DNA from: Amycolatopsis dendrobii
GTDB lineage: Bacteria; Actinomycetota; Actinomycetes; Mycobacteriales; Pseudonocardiaceae
DNA: 64,000 nucleotides
Assembly (NCBI RefSeq): GCF_014145675.1
Contig: NZ_JACGZW010000004.1
Coordinates: 62,001 to 126,000 of the forward strand
Direction of reading: 5' to 3'
In this document: piece by piece, positions 54,770 through 64,000 of the stretch
Layout: every line of letters starts with the position of its first letter
Position numbering within the stretch: the first letter of the stretch is position 1
Notes under the pieces: generated by a model
Database searches by the model: none
The model's input: only the letters and a program-made list of their open reading frames with translations
Told to the model about the DNA's origin: nothing
Made by a program: the position numbers and the translations under genes

Positions 54770-56821
54770 TCAGGCGGGCGCGGCCGCGTCGAGTCGCTTC
54801 AGTGCGGCGCGGGCGACCTGCGGATCTGTTGTCGGCCAGAACGGCGGCAGCGACGCGCGCAGGAAACCGCCGTAGCGCGCGGTGGCCAGCCGGGAGTCCA
54901 GTACGGCCACTACGCCGCGGTCGGTGACCGAGCGGTGCAGCCGTCCGGTGCCCTGTGCCAGCAGCAGCGCGGCGTGCGTCGCGGCGACGGTGAGGAATCC
55001 GTTGCCGCCTCGGGCTTCCACCGCGCGCTGGCGAGCCGACGACACCGGATCGTCCGGACGAGGGAACGGGATCCGGTCCACCACCACGAGCTGCAGCGAC
55101 GGTCCCGGCACGTCCACGCCCTGCCACAGCGTGAGCGTGCCGAACAGGCAGGTGCGCGCGTCTTCGGAGAATTGCCGCACCAGCAACGGCGTCGCGTCGT
55201 CGCCCTGGCAGAGGATCGGGTGGTCGAGCCGCTCCCGCATGGCTTCCGCGGCCTGTTTCGCCGCGCGCATCGAGGAGAACAGGCCCAGCGTACGGCCGCC
55301 CGCGGCTTCGACCAGCTCGGCCAGTTCGTCCATTGTGGACTCAGCGAGGCCGTCCCGTCCCGGCGGCGGCAGGTGCTTGGCGAGGTAGAGGATGCCGTTG
55401 CGGCGGTGGTCGAAGGGCGAGCCGACGTCCAGCCCGGTCCACTTCGGGCCGGTGTCCTCGTCCGACGGGGCTTCCTTGTCGGTGGCCGTGCCCGGCGACT
55501 TCACCACGCGCGCGCCGCTCGGCGGGAGGCCCCATTGCCGTGCCATCGTGTCGAATTCGCCGCCGAGGGTGAGCGTCGCCGAGGTCAGCACGGTGGTGTG
55601 CTGGTTGAACACGCGCTCCCGCAACAACCCCGCGACGCCCAGCGGCGCCACCTTCAGCGCCGGCGGTCGCGGGTTCGCCGAATACTTGTCGCCGGTCAGC
55701 CAGACGACGTCGCGCTGGTGCGCCAGATCCTCGTCGTACGCGTCGAGCAGCCGCACCGCGGTGTCGTGCACTTCTTCGAGCAGCGACCGCGCCAGCTTGC
55801 GCGCGGTGGCCTCGCCGACGTCTTCCTTGCGATCCGAGCCGAGCGCGGTGAGACATTCCTTCGCCGCGTCGCGCACCGCCGGGATCGCGCCCTGCAACGG
55901 ACGGGGCAGCGCGTCGAGCCTTCCGGCCGGGATGTCGTCGAGGATCAGGGCGAGCCCGTCGGACGACTCCAGCAGCCGGTCCGCGATTCCCGCGTCGATC
56001 AGCTTTCCGCAGCGGCGCGCGGCGGCCGACACCATGGCGCTGGTGAGTTCGCCGGTCGCGACCGAGGTGACCCGGTCGACCAGGTCGTGCGCCTCGTCGA
56101 TGATCACCAGGTCGTGGTCGGGCAGCACCTGGTAGCCCTGCAGCGCGTCGATGGCCAGCAGTGCGTGGTTGGTGACCACGACATCGGCGCGACCCGCTTC
56201 GGCCCGCGCACGTTCGGCGAAGCAATCGGTGCCGACCGGGCACTTCGCGGCGCCGAGGCATTCCCTTGCGGTGACGGAAACCTGCCGCCACGCCTGGTCG
56301 GACACGCCGGGCACCAGTTCGTCGCGGTCGCCGGTTTCGGTGTCCGAGACCCACTCGTGCAGCCGCGTGACTTCCTTGCCCAGCCGGGACACCGCGAACG
56401 GGTCGAACAGCTGCGCGTCCTCGGGCTCGTCGGCCGGGCCGGTGTCGAGCCGGTGCAGGCACAGGTAGTTGCGGCGGCCCTTGAGGATCGCGAAGGTCGG
56501 TTCGCGCCCGAGCGGCTTCTTGAGCGCCTTCGCCAGGCGCGGGAGATCACGGTCGACCAGCTGGCGCTGCAACGCGATGGTGGCCGTGGAGACGACGACG
56601 GTGGTGTCTTTCTCCACCGCGTGCCGGATCGCGGGCACGAGGTACGCCAGCGATTTGCCGGTGCCCGTTCCCGCTTGCACGGCGAGGTGTTCGCCGGTGC
56701 GGATGGCGTGGCCGACGGCATCGGCCATCTTCACCTGGCCGGGGCGTTCAGCGCCGCCGACGGACTCCACCGCGTGGGTGAGGAGTTCGAGGACGCCGGG
56801 GAAATCGGTTCGGGCGGGCAC
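54770..56821 (-). CDS. dinG: DinG/XPD-like ATP-dependent DNA helicase
   Basis: A 683-residue superfamily-2 helicase of the iron-sulfur XPD group. Walker A AVQAGTGTGKSLAYLVPA is at about 48-57, the DEAH box in LVIIDEAHDLVDRV, and the FeS-type Cys cluster in CLHRLDT plus ECLGAAKCPVGTDCFAERAR. A conserved TLTLWQGVDVPG and DRIPFPRPDDPV complete helicase motifs. Repairs or unwinds structured DNA. GTG 56821. In M. tuberculosis dinG also precedes pncB and clpS. Confidence 0.9.
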   Translation of the reverse strand: MPARTDFPGVLELLTHAVESVGGAERPGQVKMADAVGHAIRTGEHLAVQAGTGTGKSLAYLVPAIRHAVEKDTTVVVSTATIALQRQLVDRDLPRLAKALKKPLGREPTFAILKGRRNYLCLHRLDTGPADEPEDAQLFDPFAVSRLGKEVTRLHEWVSDTETGDRDELVPGVSDQAWRQVSVTARECLGAAKCPVGTDCFAERARAEAGRADVVVTNHALLAIDALQGYQVLPDHDLVIIDEAHDLVDRVTSVATGELTSAMVSAAARRCGKLIDAGIADRLLESSDGLALILDDIPAGRLDALPRPLQGAIPAVRDAAKECLTALGSDRKEDVGEATARKLARSLLEEVHDTAVRLLDAYDEDLAHQRDVVWLTGDKYSANPRPPALKVAPLGVAGLLRERVFNQHTTVLTSATLTLGGEFDTMARQWGLPPSGARVVKSPGTATDKEAPSDEDTGPKWTGLDVGSPFDHRRNGILYLAKHLPPPGRDGLAESTMDELAELVEAAGGRTLGLFSSMRAAKQAAEAMRERLDHPILCQGDDATPLLVRQFSEDARTCLFGTLTLWQGVDVPGPSLQLVVVDRIPFPRPDDPVSSARQRAVEARGGNGFLTVAATHAALLLAQGTGRLHRSVTDRGVVAVLDSRLATARYGGFLRASLPPFWPTTDPQVARAALKRLDAAAPA

Positions 56822-56861
56822 AGCGAGACACGATAGCCGCCAGGTCCGACAGGATCTTCGA

Positions 56862-56890
56862 TCCGGCGCGAACGGACCCCTCGCGCCGGA
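56862..56890 (-). terminator. hairpin between bioY and dinG
   Basis: TCCGGCGCGA and TCGCGCCGGA are perfect 10-bp arms around a 9-nt loop ACGGACCCC. It lies 22 bp after the bioY stop on the minus strand, suggesting a bioY terminator. Confidence 0.65.
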
Positions 56891-56912
56891 CCGGAGATCC
56901 CGGAAATCCGGC

Positions 56913-57503
56913 TCAGTCTTCCTTGCGGAAACGCGAAACCGCGGTCCACGCGAGCGGCAGCACACCGGCCGCGACCACGGTCTTCAGCACGTCACCCACG
57001 AGAAACGGCGTGACGCCCTTGTCGAACGCGGTGGCGAGGTCGAATCCGGTGGCGGCCATCAGCCACGGCACGCCGAAGGCGTAGATCACGACGTTGCCGA
57101 GCACCATGGTCCCCGCCATGCGCAGCGGAGTGCGGTCGCCGCCGCGGCGGGCGAGCGCGCCCACGAGCGCGCCGGCGAACACGAACCCGACGATGTAGCC
57201 GGCCGAGGCCCCGGACAGCCCGGAGGTCCCGCCCTGGAACCACGGCACGCCGGCGGCGCCGACGAGCAAGTACAGCAGCATCGAGGCGGCACCGCGGCGC
57301 ATGCCGAGCGTCGCGCCGACGAGCAGCGCGGCGAAGGTCTGGCCGGTCATCGGCACCGGCGTGCCCGGAAGCGGGATGATCAGCTGCGCGGCCGCGCCGG
57401 TGAGCACGGCGCCGCCGGCGACCAGCGCCAGGTCGCGCGCCAGGGTGCCGGGCACGAGGTCGGCCAGCACCTGACGGCGGGCCGGGAGAGACAGTGACGA
57501 CAC
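56913..57503 (-). CDS. bioY: BioY biotin-transport substrate-binding protein
   Basis: A 196-residue membrane protein with six hydrophobic helices. The BioY signature region is LIIPLPGTPVPMTGQTFAAL near the N-terminal third. It is the S component of an ECF transporter for biotin. The bioM and bioN energising genes are not adjacent, so it must use a shared module or act alone. GTG 57503 after GGAGGTCCC. Divergent from the exported-protein gene. Confidence 0.88.
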   Translation of the reverse strand: MSSLSLPARRQVLADLVPGTLARDLALVAGGAVLTGAAAQLIIPLPGTPVPMTGQTFAALLVGATLGMRRGAASMLLYLLVGAAGVPWFQGGTSGLSGASAGYIVGFVFAGALVGALARRGGDRTPLRMAGTMVLGNVVIYAFGVPWLMAATGFDLATAFDKGVTPFLVGDVLKTVVAAGVLPLAWTAVSRFRKED

Positions 57504-57690
57504 GGGACCTCCAACCACGGAAAACGGACGTCCGGGCAGGTTATCGTCGAGCGACCGCACGGAACGAGACAAGTTGCGTTCCTCACCACCCCTGTCTTCC
57601 GCCACACGTCCGGGTGAGCTGCGACCGTCGACGTTTGGGACCCCTGCCGCGCTGCCGATGTCGAAGCACGGGCGAAGGGAGACAGGGCGA

Positions 57691-58347
57691 ATGCGCGGAC
57701 GGATCCTGCTGGTCACCGGGGTTTTCCTAGCGACGGCGCCGGCGGTGGCGCACGCCGATCCGCCGACCTCCACCGGCTGGGGTTCCGCGGGCAGCCTCGA
57801 CGTGCTGGTGGACCACGAACACGTCGTCACCGGAGAGTTGGCCCGCTGCGACGCCGACGGTCCGGCTTCCGCGCGCACCACCGGCGGTGCGGCGGGCGAG
57901 GTCGCGGTGTTCGGCTTCGGCGGCACCACCTGCGAGCGGAAAGGCCCGGTCGCGCAGGTGAAGACCGGCGGGCAGCGGTTCGAATCCGACCTGCTCACCC
58001 GGTACGGCGGGCCGGAGCTGAAGGTCCGCACGTACTCGGTCGGCTGCGCCACCACGACGGATTCGGGCAGCACCGGTTCGATGTCGATCGGAGAGGTCTC
58101 CGGCTTCACCGTGCCGTCGTCGATCCCGGCGAACTACCGCGTCACGATCCCCGGCGGCGCGGCGGGCACGGCGCTGGCCACGATCACGCTGAACGAGACC
58201 GTGACGCCGCAGCCCGCCGACGGCAGCCTGGTCACGCACGCGGTGCACGTGAAGCTGTTCCCGCAAGGCGGTCCGGCGAGCGGGGACATCTACCTCGGCA
58301 CTGCGGCGTGCAATCCGTACGGCAAGGGCGGCGCGCCAGCCTCGTGA
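57691..58347 (+). CDS. exported choice-of-anchor P-like protein
   Basis: A 218-residue exported protein with signal peptide MRGRILLVTGVFLATAPAVA ending near HADP. The mature part is beta-rich with GEVAVFGFGGTTCERKGP and VKLFPQGGPASGDIYLGTAA, resembling choice-of-anchor P family proteins; Cys residues are few and could pair. Function unknown. The last codons GCC-TCG-TGA and stop lie in the left arm of palindrome copy 3. Confidence 0.7.
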   Translation: MRGRILLVTGVFLATAPAVAHADPPTSTGWGSAGSLDVLVDHEHVVTGELARCDADGPASARTTGGAAGEVAVFGFGGTTCERKGPVAQVKTGGQRFESDLLTRYGGPELKVRTYSVGCATTTDSGSTGSMSIGEVSGFTVPSSIPANYRVTIPGGAAGTALATITLNETVTPQPADGSLVTHAVHVKLFPQGGPASGDIYLGTAACNPYGKGGAPAS

Positions 58348-58389
58348 GCGGCAACGCCGGTTCTCACCGGCACTAGCACTCACGAGGCT
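58338..58389. repeat. CTCGTGAGTG palindrome, copy 3
   Basis: The outer arms AGCCTCGTGAG (58338-58348) and CTCACGAGGCT (58379-58389) are perfectly complementary; the inner stem is GCCGGT-tctc-ACCGGC. The TGA of the exported-protein gene is in the left arm. It and copy 4 lie 51 bp apart. Confidence 0.9.
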
Positions 58390-58439
58390 GCCGTGGGTTC
58401 GCCGCCCAATGCGAGCTGGTCGGGCGGGCTGCGGACGAG

Positions 58440-58489
58440 GGCTCGTGAGTGGCTATACCGGTTCTAACCGGCGTAAACACTCACGAGGG
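58440..58489. repeat. CTCGTGAGTG palindrome, copy 4
   Basis: GCTCGTGAGTG pairs with CACTCACGAG; the inner stem is CCGGTT-ct-AACCGG, with mismatched spacers between. The pncA stop (58481-58483, minus strand) is inside the right arm. Together with copy 3 it fills most of the gap between two convergent genes. Confidence 0.9.
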
Positions 58490-59056
58490 CGGCAGGGCGG
58501 GCGTGCCGGTGTAGCGCACCCCGGCCTCGTCGAAGTCCTTCAGCGTCGCGTCCACGGTCGGCTGCGAGCCGCCGACGGTCAGGTCCAGCAGCACGTGCAC
58601 GTTGAACCCGGCGCCCGCGGCGTCGAGGGCCGTGGCGCGCACGCAGAAGTCCGTTGCGATGCCGACGACGTCGACGTCGGTCACCTCGTGCGCGCGAAGC
58701 CATTCCTCGAGCGTCTTGCCGTCGCCGGACTTGCCCTCGAAACCGGAGTACGCGGCGGTGTACTCGCCCTTCGAGAACACCGCCTCGACCGGCACCACGT
58801 CCAGCGCGTCGTGGAACGACGCGCCCGCCGTGCCCGCGACGCAGTGCGGCGGCCAGCTGGTGTTGAAGTCGGGCGTGTCGCTGAAGTGGTCGCCCGGATC
58901 GATGTGGTGGTCGCGGGTGGCGACGATGTGCGTGTAGCCGCCCTCGGCCATCCGCTGCGAGATGGCGGCCGCGGCAGCCGCGCCGCCCGGCAGGCCGAGC
59001 GAGCCTCCCTCGCAGAAGTCGTTCTGCACATCCACCACGATCAGCGCGGTCCCCAT
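58481..59056 (-). CDS. pncA: nicotinamidase
   Basis: Converts nicotinamide to nicotinate for NAD salvage. The 191-residue protein has Asp in VVDVQNDFCEGGSLG, metal ligands in TRDHHIDPGDHFSD, Lys in VFSKGEY and the catalytic Cys in VGIATDFCVRATALDA. Downstream of pncB with a 10-bp gap, forming a pncBA unit. It is also the class of enzyme that activates pyrazinamide in mycobacteria. Confidence 0.94.
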   Translation of the reverse strand: MGTALIVVDVQNDFCEGGSLGLPGGAAAAAAISQRMAEGGYTHIVATRDHHIDPGDHFSDTPDFNTSWPPHCVAGTAGASFHDALDVVPVEAVFSKGEYTAAYSGFEGKSGDGKTLEEWLRAHEVTDVDVVGIATDFCVRATALDAAGAGFNVHVLLDLTVGGSQPTVDATLKDFDEAGVRYTGTPALPPS

Positions 59057-59066
59057 GGTCGGCTCC

Positions 59067-60371
59067 CTACAGAAAAGTCGTCGGTATCGCGGGCTCGCCG
59101 TGCGAGAGCTTGAGGCCCTCCCACGGCAGGCTCACCTGCGCGCGCCGCAGGCGGGCACGCGCGTCGTCCAGCGTGGGCAGATCATCCATCGGCACGCCTC
59201 CGCGCACCAGGGGGATTTGCAGATCGAGATCGTTCTCGCCCGCTTCCGGGCGGCCGCTCGCGGCGGTCCAGACCACTTCCTCGACGGCGGTTCCGGTGCT
59301 GCGGTGGCGGCGCAGCGCGTGCTTGCGCCCGCCTCGGGATTCCTTGTGCGCACTGCGTTTCGCGACCGGGCGGCCGTCGACCTCGACCAGCTTGTACACC
59401 ATCCCGGCGGTCGGCGCGCCGGATCCGGTGACCACCGAGGTGCCCACGCCGTACGCGTCCACCGGTTCCGCGCGCAGCGCCGCGATCGCGTGCTCGTCGA
59501 GGTCTCCGGATACCACGATCCGGGTGTCCTTCGCACCGAGCGAATCGAGCTGGTCGCGGGCCTTGCGGGCGAGCGGGCCGACGTCGCCGGAGTCGATCCG
59601 GATCGCGCCCAGCTCCGGGCCAGCGACGCGCACGGCCGCTTCGATGCCCGCGGTGATGTCGTAGGTGTCCACCAGAAGTGTGGTGTCCGCACCCATTTTG
59701 CTGACCTGGGCGCGGAACGCCGCTTCCTCGCTGTCGTGCAGCAGCATGAAGGCGTGCGCGACAGTGCCGCGCGTCGGAATCCCGTAGCGGCGGCCCGCTT
59801 CGAGGTTCGACGTGGTGGCGAATCCGGCCAGGTAGGAGGCGCGCGCGGCGGCTACCGCGGCGTACTCGTGGGTGCGTCGTCCGCCCATCTCGATGATCGG
59901 CCTGCCGTGCGCCGCGCCGGACATCCGCGCCGCCGCCGAAGCGATCGCGCTGTCGTGGTTGAGGATCGACAGCACCACCGTCTCCAGCACCACCGCTTCG
60001 GCGAAACTGCCGGTCACGGTGAGGATCGGCGAACCGGGGAAGTACAGGTCGCCTTCGCGGTAGCCGTCGATGTCGCCGCGGAACTCGTAGTCGGCCAGCC
60101 AGGCCAGCGTTTCCGGGTCGACGACCGCGGTCTGCTCCAGCATGGCCAGTTCGGCGTCGGTGAACCGGAAGTCGGTGATCGCGTCGAGCACGCGCGCGGT
60201 GCCCGCGACGACGCCGTAGCGGCGGCCGTCGGGAAGCCTTCGCGCGAAGACCTCGAACACGCACGGCCGGTCGGCCGTCCCGTCCGCGAGCGCGCTCGCC
60301 AGCATGGTCAGCTCGTAGTGGTCGGTGAGCAGCGCCGTGCTGGCGCTGGTGACCGGCTCGGGGGAACCCAT
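59067..60371 (-). CDS. pncB: nicotinate phosphoribosyltransferase
   Basis: Uses nicotinate, PRPP and ATP to make nicotinate mononucleotide. The 434-residue protein has [20 protein letters not shown] at the start, [34 protein letters not shown] and [20 protein letters not shown], all typical. It is followed by pncA, which supplies its substrate. Divergent from clpS; in mycobacteria pncB also lies beside clpS. Confidence 0.95.
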   Translation of the reverse strand: MGSPEPVTSASTALLTDHYELTMLASALADGTADRPCVFEVFARRLPDGRRYGVVAGTARVLDAITDFRFTDAELAMLEQTAVVDPETLAWLADYEFRGDIDGYREGDLYFPGSPILTVTGSFAEAVVLETVVLSILNHDSAIASAAARMSGAAHGRPIIEMGGRRTHEYAAVAAARASYLAGFATTSNLEAGRRYGIPTRGTVAHAFMLLHDSEEAAFRAQVSKMGADTTLLVDTYDITAGIEAAVRVAGPELGAIRIDSGDVGPLARKARDQLDSLGAKDTRIVVSGDLDEHAIAALRAEPVDAYGVGTSVVTGSGAPTAGMVYKLVEVDGRPVAKRSAHKESRGGRKHALRRHRSTGTAVEEVVWTAASGRPEAGENDLDLQIPLVRGGVPMDDLPTLDDARARLRRAQVSLPWEGLKLSHGEPAIPTTFL

Positions 60372-60445
60372 GGGAGCAGCCTATTCACTCACATGGACGG
60401 ACCTGGCGCGGCGTACCGGGATGGCCCCGTGACACCATGGTGTGC

Positions 60446-60745
60446 ATGTCCACGCCTGTCGCATCCGAACAGACGCAGGTCGATCCACTCGGGGCCGAGC
60501 TGGCCGAATCCGACCAGCCCTGGCGGACGATCGTCTGGAACGATCCGGTCAACCTGATGTCGTACGTGACGTACGTCTTCCAGAAGCTGTTCGGCTACAG
60601 CCGGGACCACGCCACGAAGCTGATGCTCGACGTGCACAACAAGGGCAGGGCGATCGTGTCGTCCGGTTCGAAGGAGAAGGTGGAGACCGACGTGGCGAAG
60701 CTGCACGCGGCGGGCCTGTGGGCGACCATGGAACAGCCCTCGTGA
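60446..60745 (+). CDS. clpS: ATP-dependent Clp protease adaptor ClpS
   Basis: A 99-residue adaptor that brings N-degron proteins to ClpA/ClpC. The core [20 protein letters not shown] and [20 protein letters not shown] are canonical. ATG 60446 is the likeliest start; a GTG at 60437 gives three more residues. The stop overlaps the next gene's GTG. Confidence 0.94.
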   Translation: MSTPVASEQTQVDPLGAELAESDQPWRTIVWNDPVNLMSYVTYVFQKLFGYSRDHATKLMLDVHNKGRAIVSSGSKEKVETDVAKLHAAGLWATMEQPS

Positions 60746-61299
60746 AGGCCTGGCGGCGCAAGGGGGACGCCATCCTCGCCGGGTTCGAGCAGCAAGAGGC
60801 CGCGGTGCTGCGCGGGCTCGTCGGGCAGCTCGAGGACATGCTCACCGCGCGGGCAGAGGAGGCCCCGCAGGACGAACTGGCCGAGCTGACCGGGATCCGC
60901 ACCGGGCCCGCCGAATCGCCGGACGACCCGGTGCTGTCGCGGCTGCTGCCGGACTTCCACCGGCTCGACCCGGACAACCCGAGCCGCGAGGACCTCGATT
61001 CGGCGGCGGCGATGCGGTCGCTGCACGAGCCGGAGCTGCTGGAGAAGAAGGTCGGCGTCGCGAAGATCGTGCTCGACACGCTCCCGCGCGACGGCGGTTC
61101 GGTGAAGCTGACTTTCGAGCAGGCGGACGCCTGGCTCGGCGCACTGAACGACGTCCGGCTGGCGCTCGGCACGGCGCTCGACGTCACCGAGGACATGCCC
61201 GACGAGCTGCCCGAAGACGACCCTCGCGCACCCCATCTCGGCGTCTACCATTGGCTGACATGGGTGCAGGAGACGCTGATCCAGGCGCTGACCGGCTGA
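60742..61299 (+). CDS. DUF2017 protein
   Basis: A 185-residue acidic helical protein matching DUF2017, which follows clpS in mycobacteria (Rv1332) and in many actinobacteria. Segments [20 protein letters not shown] and [18 protein letters not shown] are family-like. No catalytic motif; role unknown, perhaps linked to ClpS. Overlaps clpS by 4 bp (GTGA) and the P1 peptidase gene by about 40 bp. Confidence 0.85.
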   Translation: MKAWRRKGDAILAGFEQQEAAVLRGLVGQLEDMLTARAEEAPQDELAELTGIRTGPAESPDDPVLSRLLPDFHRLDPDNPSREDLDSAAAMRSLHEPELLEKKVGVAKIVLDTLPRDGGSVKLTFEQADAWLGALNDVRLALGTALDVTEDMPDELPEDDPRAPHLGVYHWLTWVQETLIQALTG

Positions 61300-62297
61300 C
61301 CGGCGGGAAAATCACCGACGTCCCTGGCGTGCTCGTAGGCCATCACCAACGGCTCGGCGACGGCTGGGCCTCCGGAACCACCGTCGTGCTCGTGCCGGAC
61401 GGCGCGACCGGCGCGGTCGACCAGCGCGGCGGCGCGCCCGGCACCCGCGAAACCAATCTGCTGGAGCCGGAAAACCTGGTGCAGCAGGTGAACGCGGTCT
61501 GTCTCTCCGGGGGAAGCGCGTACGGGCTCGCGGCGGCGGACGGCGTGATGCGGTGGCTGTCCGAGCGGAATTTCGGCTTTCCCGTTGGCGCGCAGCCGTA
61601 TGAGGTGGTGCCGATCGTGCCCGCGGCGGTGCTGTTCGACCTGCCGCGCAGCGCGTGGGGCAACCGGCCGGACGCCGATTTCGGTTACGCCGCTTGCGAA
61701 GCCGCCGGGGAGGCTGTCGCGATGGGCACCGTCGGCGCGGGCTCGGGTGCGGTGGTCGGTTCGCTCAAGGGCGGCATCGGGACGGCGAGCGAGGTCGTCG
61801 GCGACGTGAATGTGGGCGCGATCGCGGCGGTGAACGCGGCGGGCCAGGCAGTGGATTTCGCGACTGGGCGGGCTTTCGCCGCTGATCACGAAGTCGACGG
61901 CGAGTTCGGCGTCCGCTGGCCGGACCGGCCCGGCGAGGTGCCGGGGCAGCGGACCGATCTGAACACCACGATCGGGGTGGTGGCTTGCGATGCGGCGTTG
62001 ACGAAGGCTGAGGCACGCCGCTTGACGGTCGCCGCGCAGGACGGGTTGGCGCGCGCGGTGCGGCCGGCGCATTCGATGTTCGACGGCGACACCGTGTTCG
62101 CGCTGGCAACGGGCGCGCAGCAACTGCCAGGGGAGCCGGGGTCGTTCGCCGTGGCGGCGCGAGCGGGCGCGCTGGACGCGTTGTGCGCGGCGGCGGCGCG
62201 GGTGTTCGCGCGGGCGATGGTGCACGGACTGCTTTCGGCGACCTCCGCTGCGGGCGTCCCGGCTTATCGGGATGTGTGGCCGGAAGCGCTGGGCTGA
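61260..62297 (+). CDS. P1 (DmpA/BapA) family peptidase
   Basis: A 345-residue self-processing amino-peptidase-type protein. The fold is marked by TDVPGVLVGHHQRLGDGW at the start, NAVCLSGGSAYGLAAADGVM and GAGSGAVVGSLKGGIGTAS. The autoproteolytic site is expected near DLNTTIGVVACDA (about 234-246), where cleavage would free an N-terminal Thr or Asn-Thr nucleophile. ATG 61260 is preferred; TTG 61251 is also in frame. Matches the clpS-DUF2017-P1 peptidase order of mycobacteria (Rv1333). Confidence 0.86.
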   Translation: MGAGDADPGADRLTGGKITDVPGVLVGHHQRLGDGWASGTTVVLVPDGATGAVDQRGGAPGTRETNLLEPENLVQQVNAVCLSGGSAYGLAAADGVMRWLSERNFGFPVGAQPYEVVPIVPAAVLFDLPRSAWGNRPDADFGYAACEAAGEAVAMGTVGAGSGAVVGSLKGGIGTASEVVGDVNVGAIAAVNAAGQAVDFATGRAFAADHEVDGEFGVRWPDRPGEVPGQRTDLNTTIGVVACDAALTKAEARRLTVAAQDGLARAVRPAHSMFDGDTVFALATGAQQLPGEPGSFAVAARAGALDALCAAAARVFARAMVHGLLSATSAAGVPAYRDVWPEALG

Positions 62298-62298
62298 G

Positions 62299-62670
62299 TC
62301 AGAACGGGTCCTGCGGGAGCGCGTCCTCGCTCCGTTCGAGGTCGGCGGCGCGCACGGCAGCCACGTACTCGTCTTCGATCTCCAGCACCAGGCCGCCGAA
62401 CGACACCGTCGGCCCGAGCGAGGGATGCAGGTCCACCGGGCCCAGTTCGGTCGAGCGCGGCAGCTGCGCCCACACCGAAACCGGCTTCCACCGGCGGAAA
62501 GCGCTGCACGCGAGCACCGTGACGTGCCGGTCGGTGACCACGACGAGGAAGTTCCGGTGCGCGGCCATCATCGAAATCATCAGCGATGTGGCGGGGAACA
62601 CGTACTGGACGACGTCCCCCTCGGCCAGCAGGCCACGGCAGCGTTCGCGGATCTTCGAGGACACCGGCAT
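62299..62670 (-). CDS. PH-like hypothetical protein (123 aa)
   Basis: Not firmly recognised. The protein has a compact alpha/beta character with MPVSSKIRERCRGLLAEGDV, FLVVVTDRHVTVLACSAFRR and SFGGLVLEIEDEYVAAVRAA. The VVVTDRHV strand recalls PH-like domains. It ends only 2 bp from the convergent P1 peptidase stop. Confidence 0.65.
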   Translation of the reverse strand: MPVSSKIRERCRGLLAEGDVVQYVFPATSLMISMMAAHRNFLVVVTDRHVTVLACSAFRRWKPVSVWAQLPRSTELGPVDLHPSLGPTVSFGGLVLEIEDEYVAAVRAADLERSEDALPQDPF

Positions 62671-62716
62671 CCCGTTATTGTGCCCTGACCTGCGGATGAG
62701 CGGTAGCTCTCACAGT

Positions 62717-62752
62717 GTGGACTCGTTCGGTCCACGAACTAAGATGTGCGTG
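62717..62752 (+). promoter_or_regulatory. mec: leaderless promoter of mec-cysO-cysM
   Basis: GTGGAC (62717-62722) as -35, a 17-bp spacer and TAAGAT (62740-62745) as -10 place the start of transcription about 7 bases downstream, at the GTG 62752. There is no Shine-Dalgarno sequence ahead of it, so the message is probably leaderless. Confidence 0.6.
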
Positions 62753-63159
62753 TGCTCCGGATCCGCCGTGAACTCGTCGACGAGATCGTCGCCCACGCCC
62801 GCCGTGACCACCCCGACGAAGCGTGCGGGGTGGTGGCCGGTCCTGCCGGCTCGGACCGCCCCGAGCGGTTCATCCCGATGCTGAACGCGGCCCGCTCGCC
62901 GACGTTCTACGAGTTCGACTCGGGCGACCTGCTCAAGCTGTACCGCGAGATGGACGCGAACGACGAGGTCCCGGTGGTCATCTACCACTCGCACACCGCG
63001 ACCGAGGCCTACCCGTCGCGCACCGACGCGAACATCGCCGCGGAACCCGACGCGCACTACGTGCTCGTCTCGACAAGAGAGCCCGATTCGCACGAGTTCC
63101 GCTCGTACCGGATCGTGGACGCCGAGATCACCGAGGAGCCGGTCGAGATCCTCGACTGA
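62752..63159 (+). CDS. mec: Mec, JAMM-type metallopeptidase of CysO sulfur transfer
   Basis: Zinc peptidase that releases cysteine from the CysO-cysteine adduct. The 135-residue protein has the JAMM motif VVIYHSHTATEAYPSRTDAN, with His, His and Asp as zinc ligands and a Glu in HPDEACG as the general base. The GTG at 62746 is an alternative start; 62752 fits the leaderless promoter. Followed by cysO and cysM, as in mycobacteria. Confidence 0.93.
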   Translation: MLRIRRELVDEIVAHARRDHPDEACGVVAGPAGSDRPERFIPMLNAARSPTFYEFDSGDLLKLYREMDANDEVPVVIYHSHTATEAYPSRTDANIAAEPDAHYVLVSTREPDSHEFRSYRIVDAEITEEPVEILD

Positions 63160-63227
63160 ACTCCAGCGGAATAAAGCGCGGCGTCCGATACGTCAGCGTG
63201 TAGGAACCCACCCGGAGGTAGAAAACC

Positions 63228-64000
<773 letters not shown>

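Overview
The window is high-GC actinobacterial chromosome, most likely Amycolatopsis or a close relative in the Pseudonocardiaceae. The genus is inferred from gene content, gene order and intergenic palindromes, not proven. Evidence for the group includes GTG starts, NucS, a MurA with Asp in place of the catalytic Cys, the Mec-CysO-CysM sulfur pathway and a ClpS-DUF2017-P1 peptidase cluster. No rRNA, tRNA, CRISPR array, prophage or transposase gene was found.

Layout. 0.3-8 kb: an alpha/beta hydrolase and divergent MerR regulator, prmC, two secreted proteins, tsaC, a WecA-like transferase and atpI. 8.4-15.5 kb: ATP synthase genes atpBEFHAGDC. 15.5-19.1 kb: DUF2550 protein, cobalamin adenosyltransferase, hydrolase and murA. 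19-33 kb: accessory genes, including an eroded Uma2 gene, a TetR-controlled three-gene operon, LysE exporter, a duplicated pair of PH-like membrane proteins, an ethylmalonyl-CoA mutase, a GlxA-type regulator, a NUDIX hydrolase, nucS and a flavodoxin-TetR pair. 33-49 kb: a sodium:solute symporter, dihydroxyacetone kinase operon dhaKLM (DhaM fused to HPr), a two-module 3-hydroxyacyl-CoA dehydrogenase, an Lrp regulator with a PLP lyase, a CGNR regulator with an MFS exporter, acetyltransferases and hydrolases. 49-54 kb: ctaD, serB, PTH2-type peptidyl-tRNA hydrolase and OsmC. 54-64 kb: dinG, bioY, pncBA, clpS, DUF2017, P1 peptidase, mec, cysO and cysM (cut by the window end).

From memory of Mycobacterium tuberculosis, the order prmC-tsaC-wecA-atpI-atp-DUF2550-adenosyltransferase-murA ... 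nucS ... dinG-pncB-clpS-DUF2017-P1 peptidase-mec-cysO-cysM is shared, so the window looks like a conserved backbone with lineage-specific cargo inserted. The main pathways are oxidative phosphorylation (ATP synthase, ctaD), cell-wall precursor synthesis (murA, wecA), NAD salvage (pncB, pncA), dihydroxyacetone use, serine and cysteine synthesis (serB makes serine from phosphoserine; cysM and cysO use phosphoserine for cysteine), and mismatch repair by NucS.

The most unusual material is non-coding. Four copies of a roughly 50-bp palindrome built on CTCGTGAGTG...CCGGTT sit at gene 3' ends, one with perfect 24-bp arms. A second palindrome family is built on CGTGAGGGGAACCCT. One 328-bp gap between convergent genes holds three unrelated palindromes. 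A 24-bp tandem repeat of about 14 units extends the C-terminus of the MFS protein and continues past its stop codon. In several places a gene's stop codon lies inside a palindrome arm.
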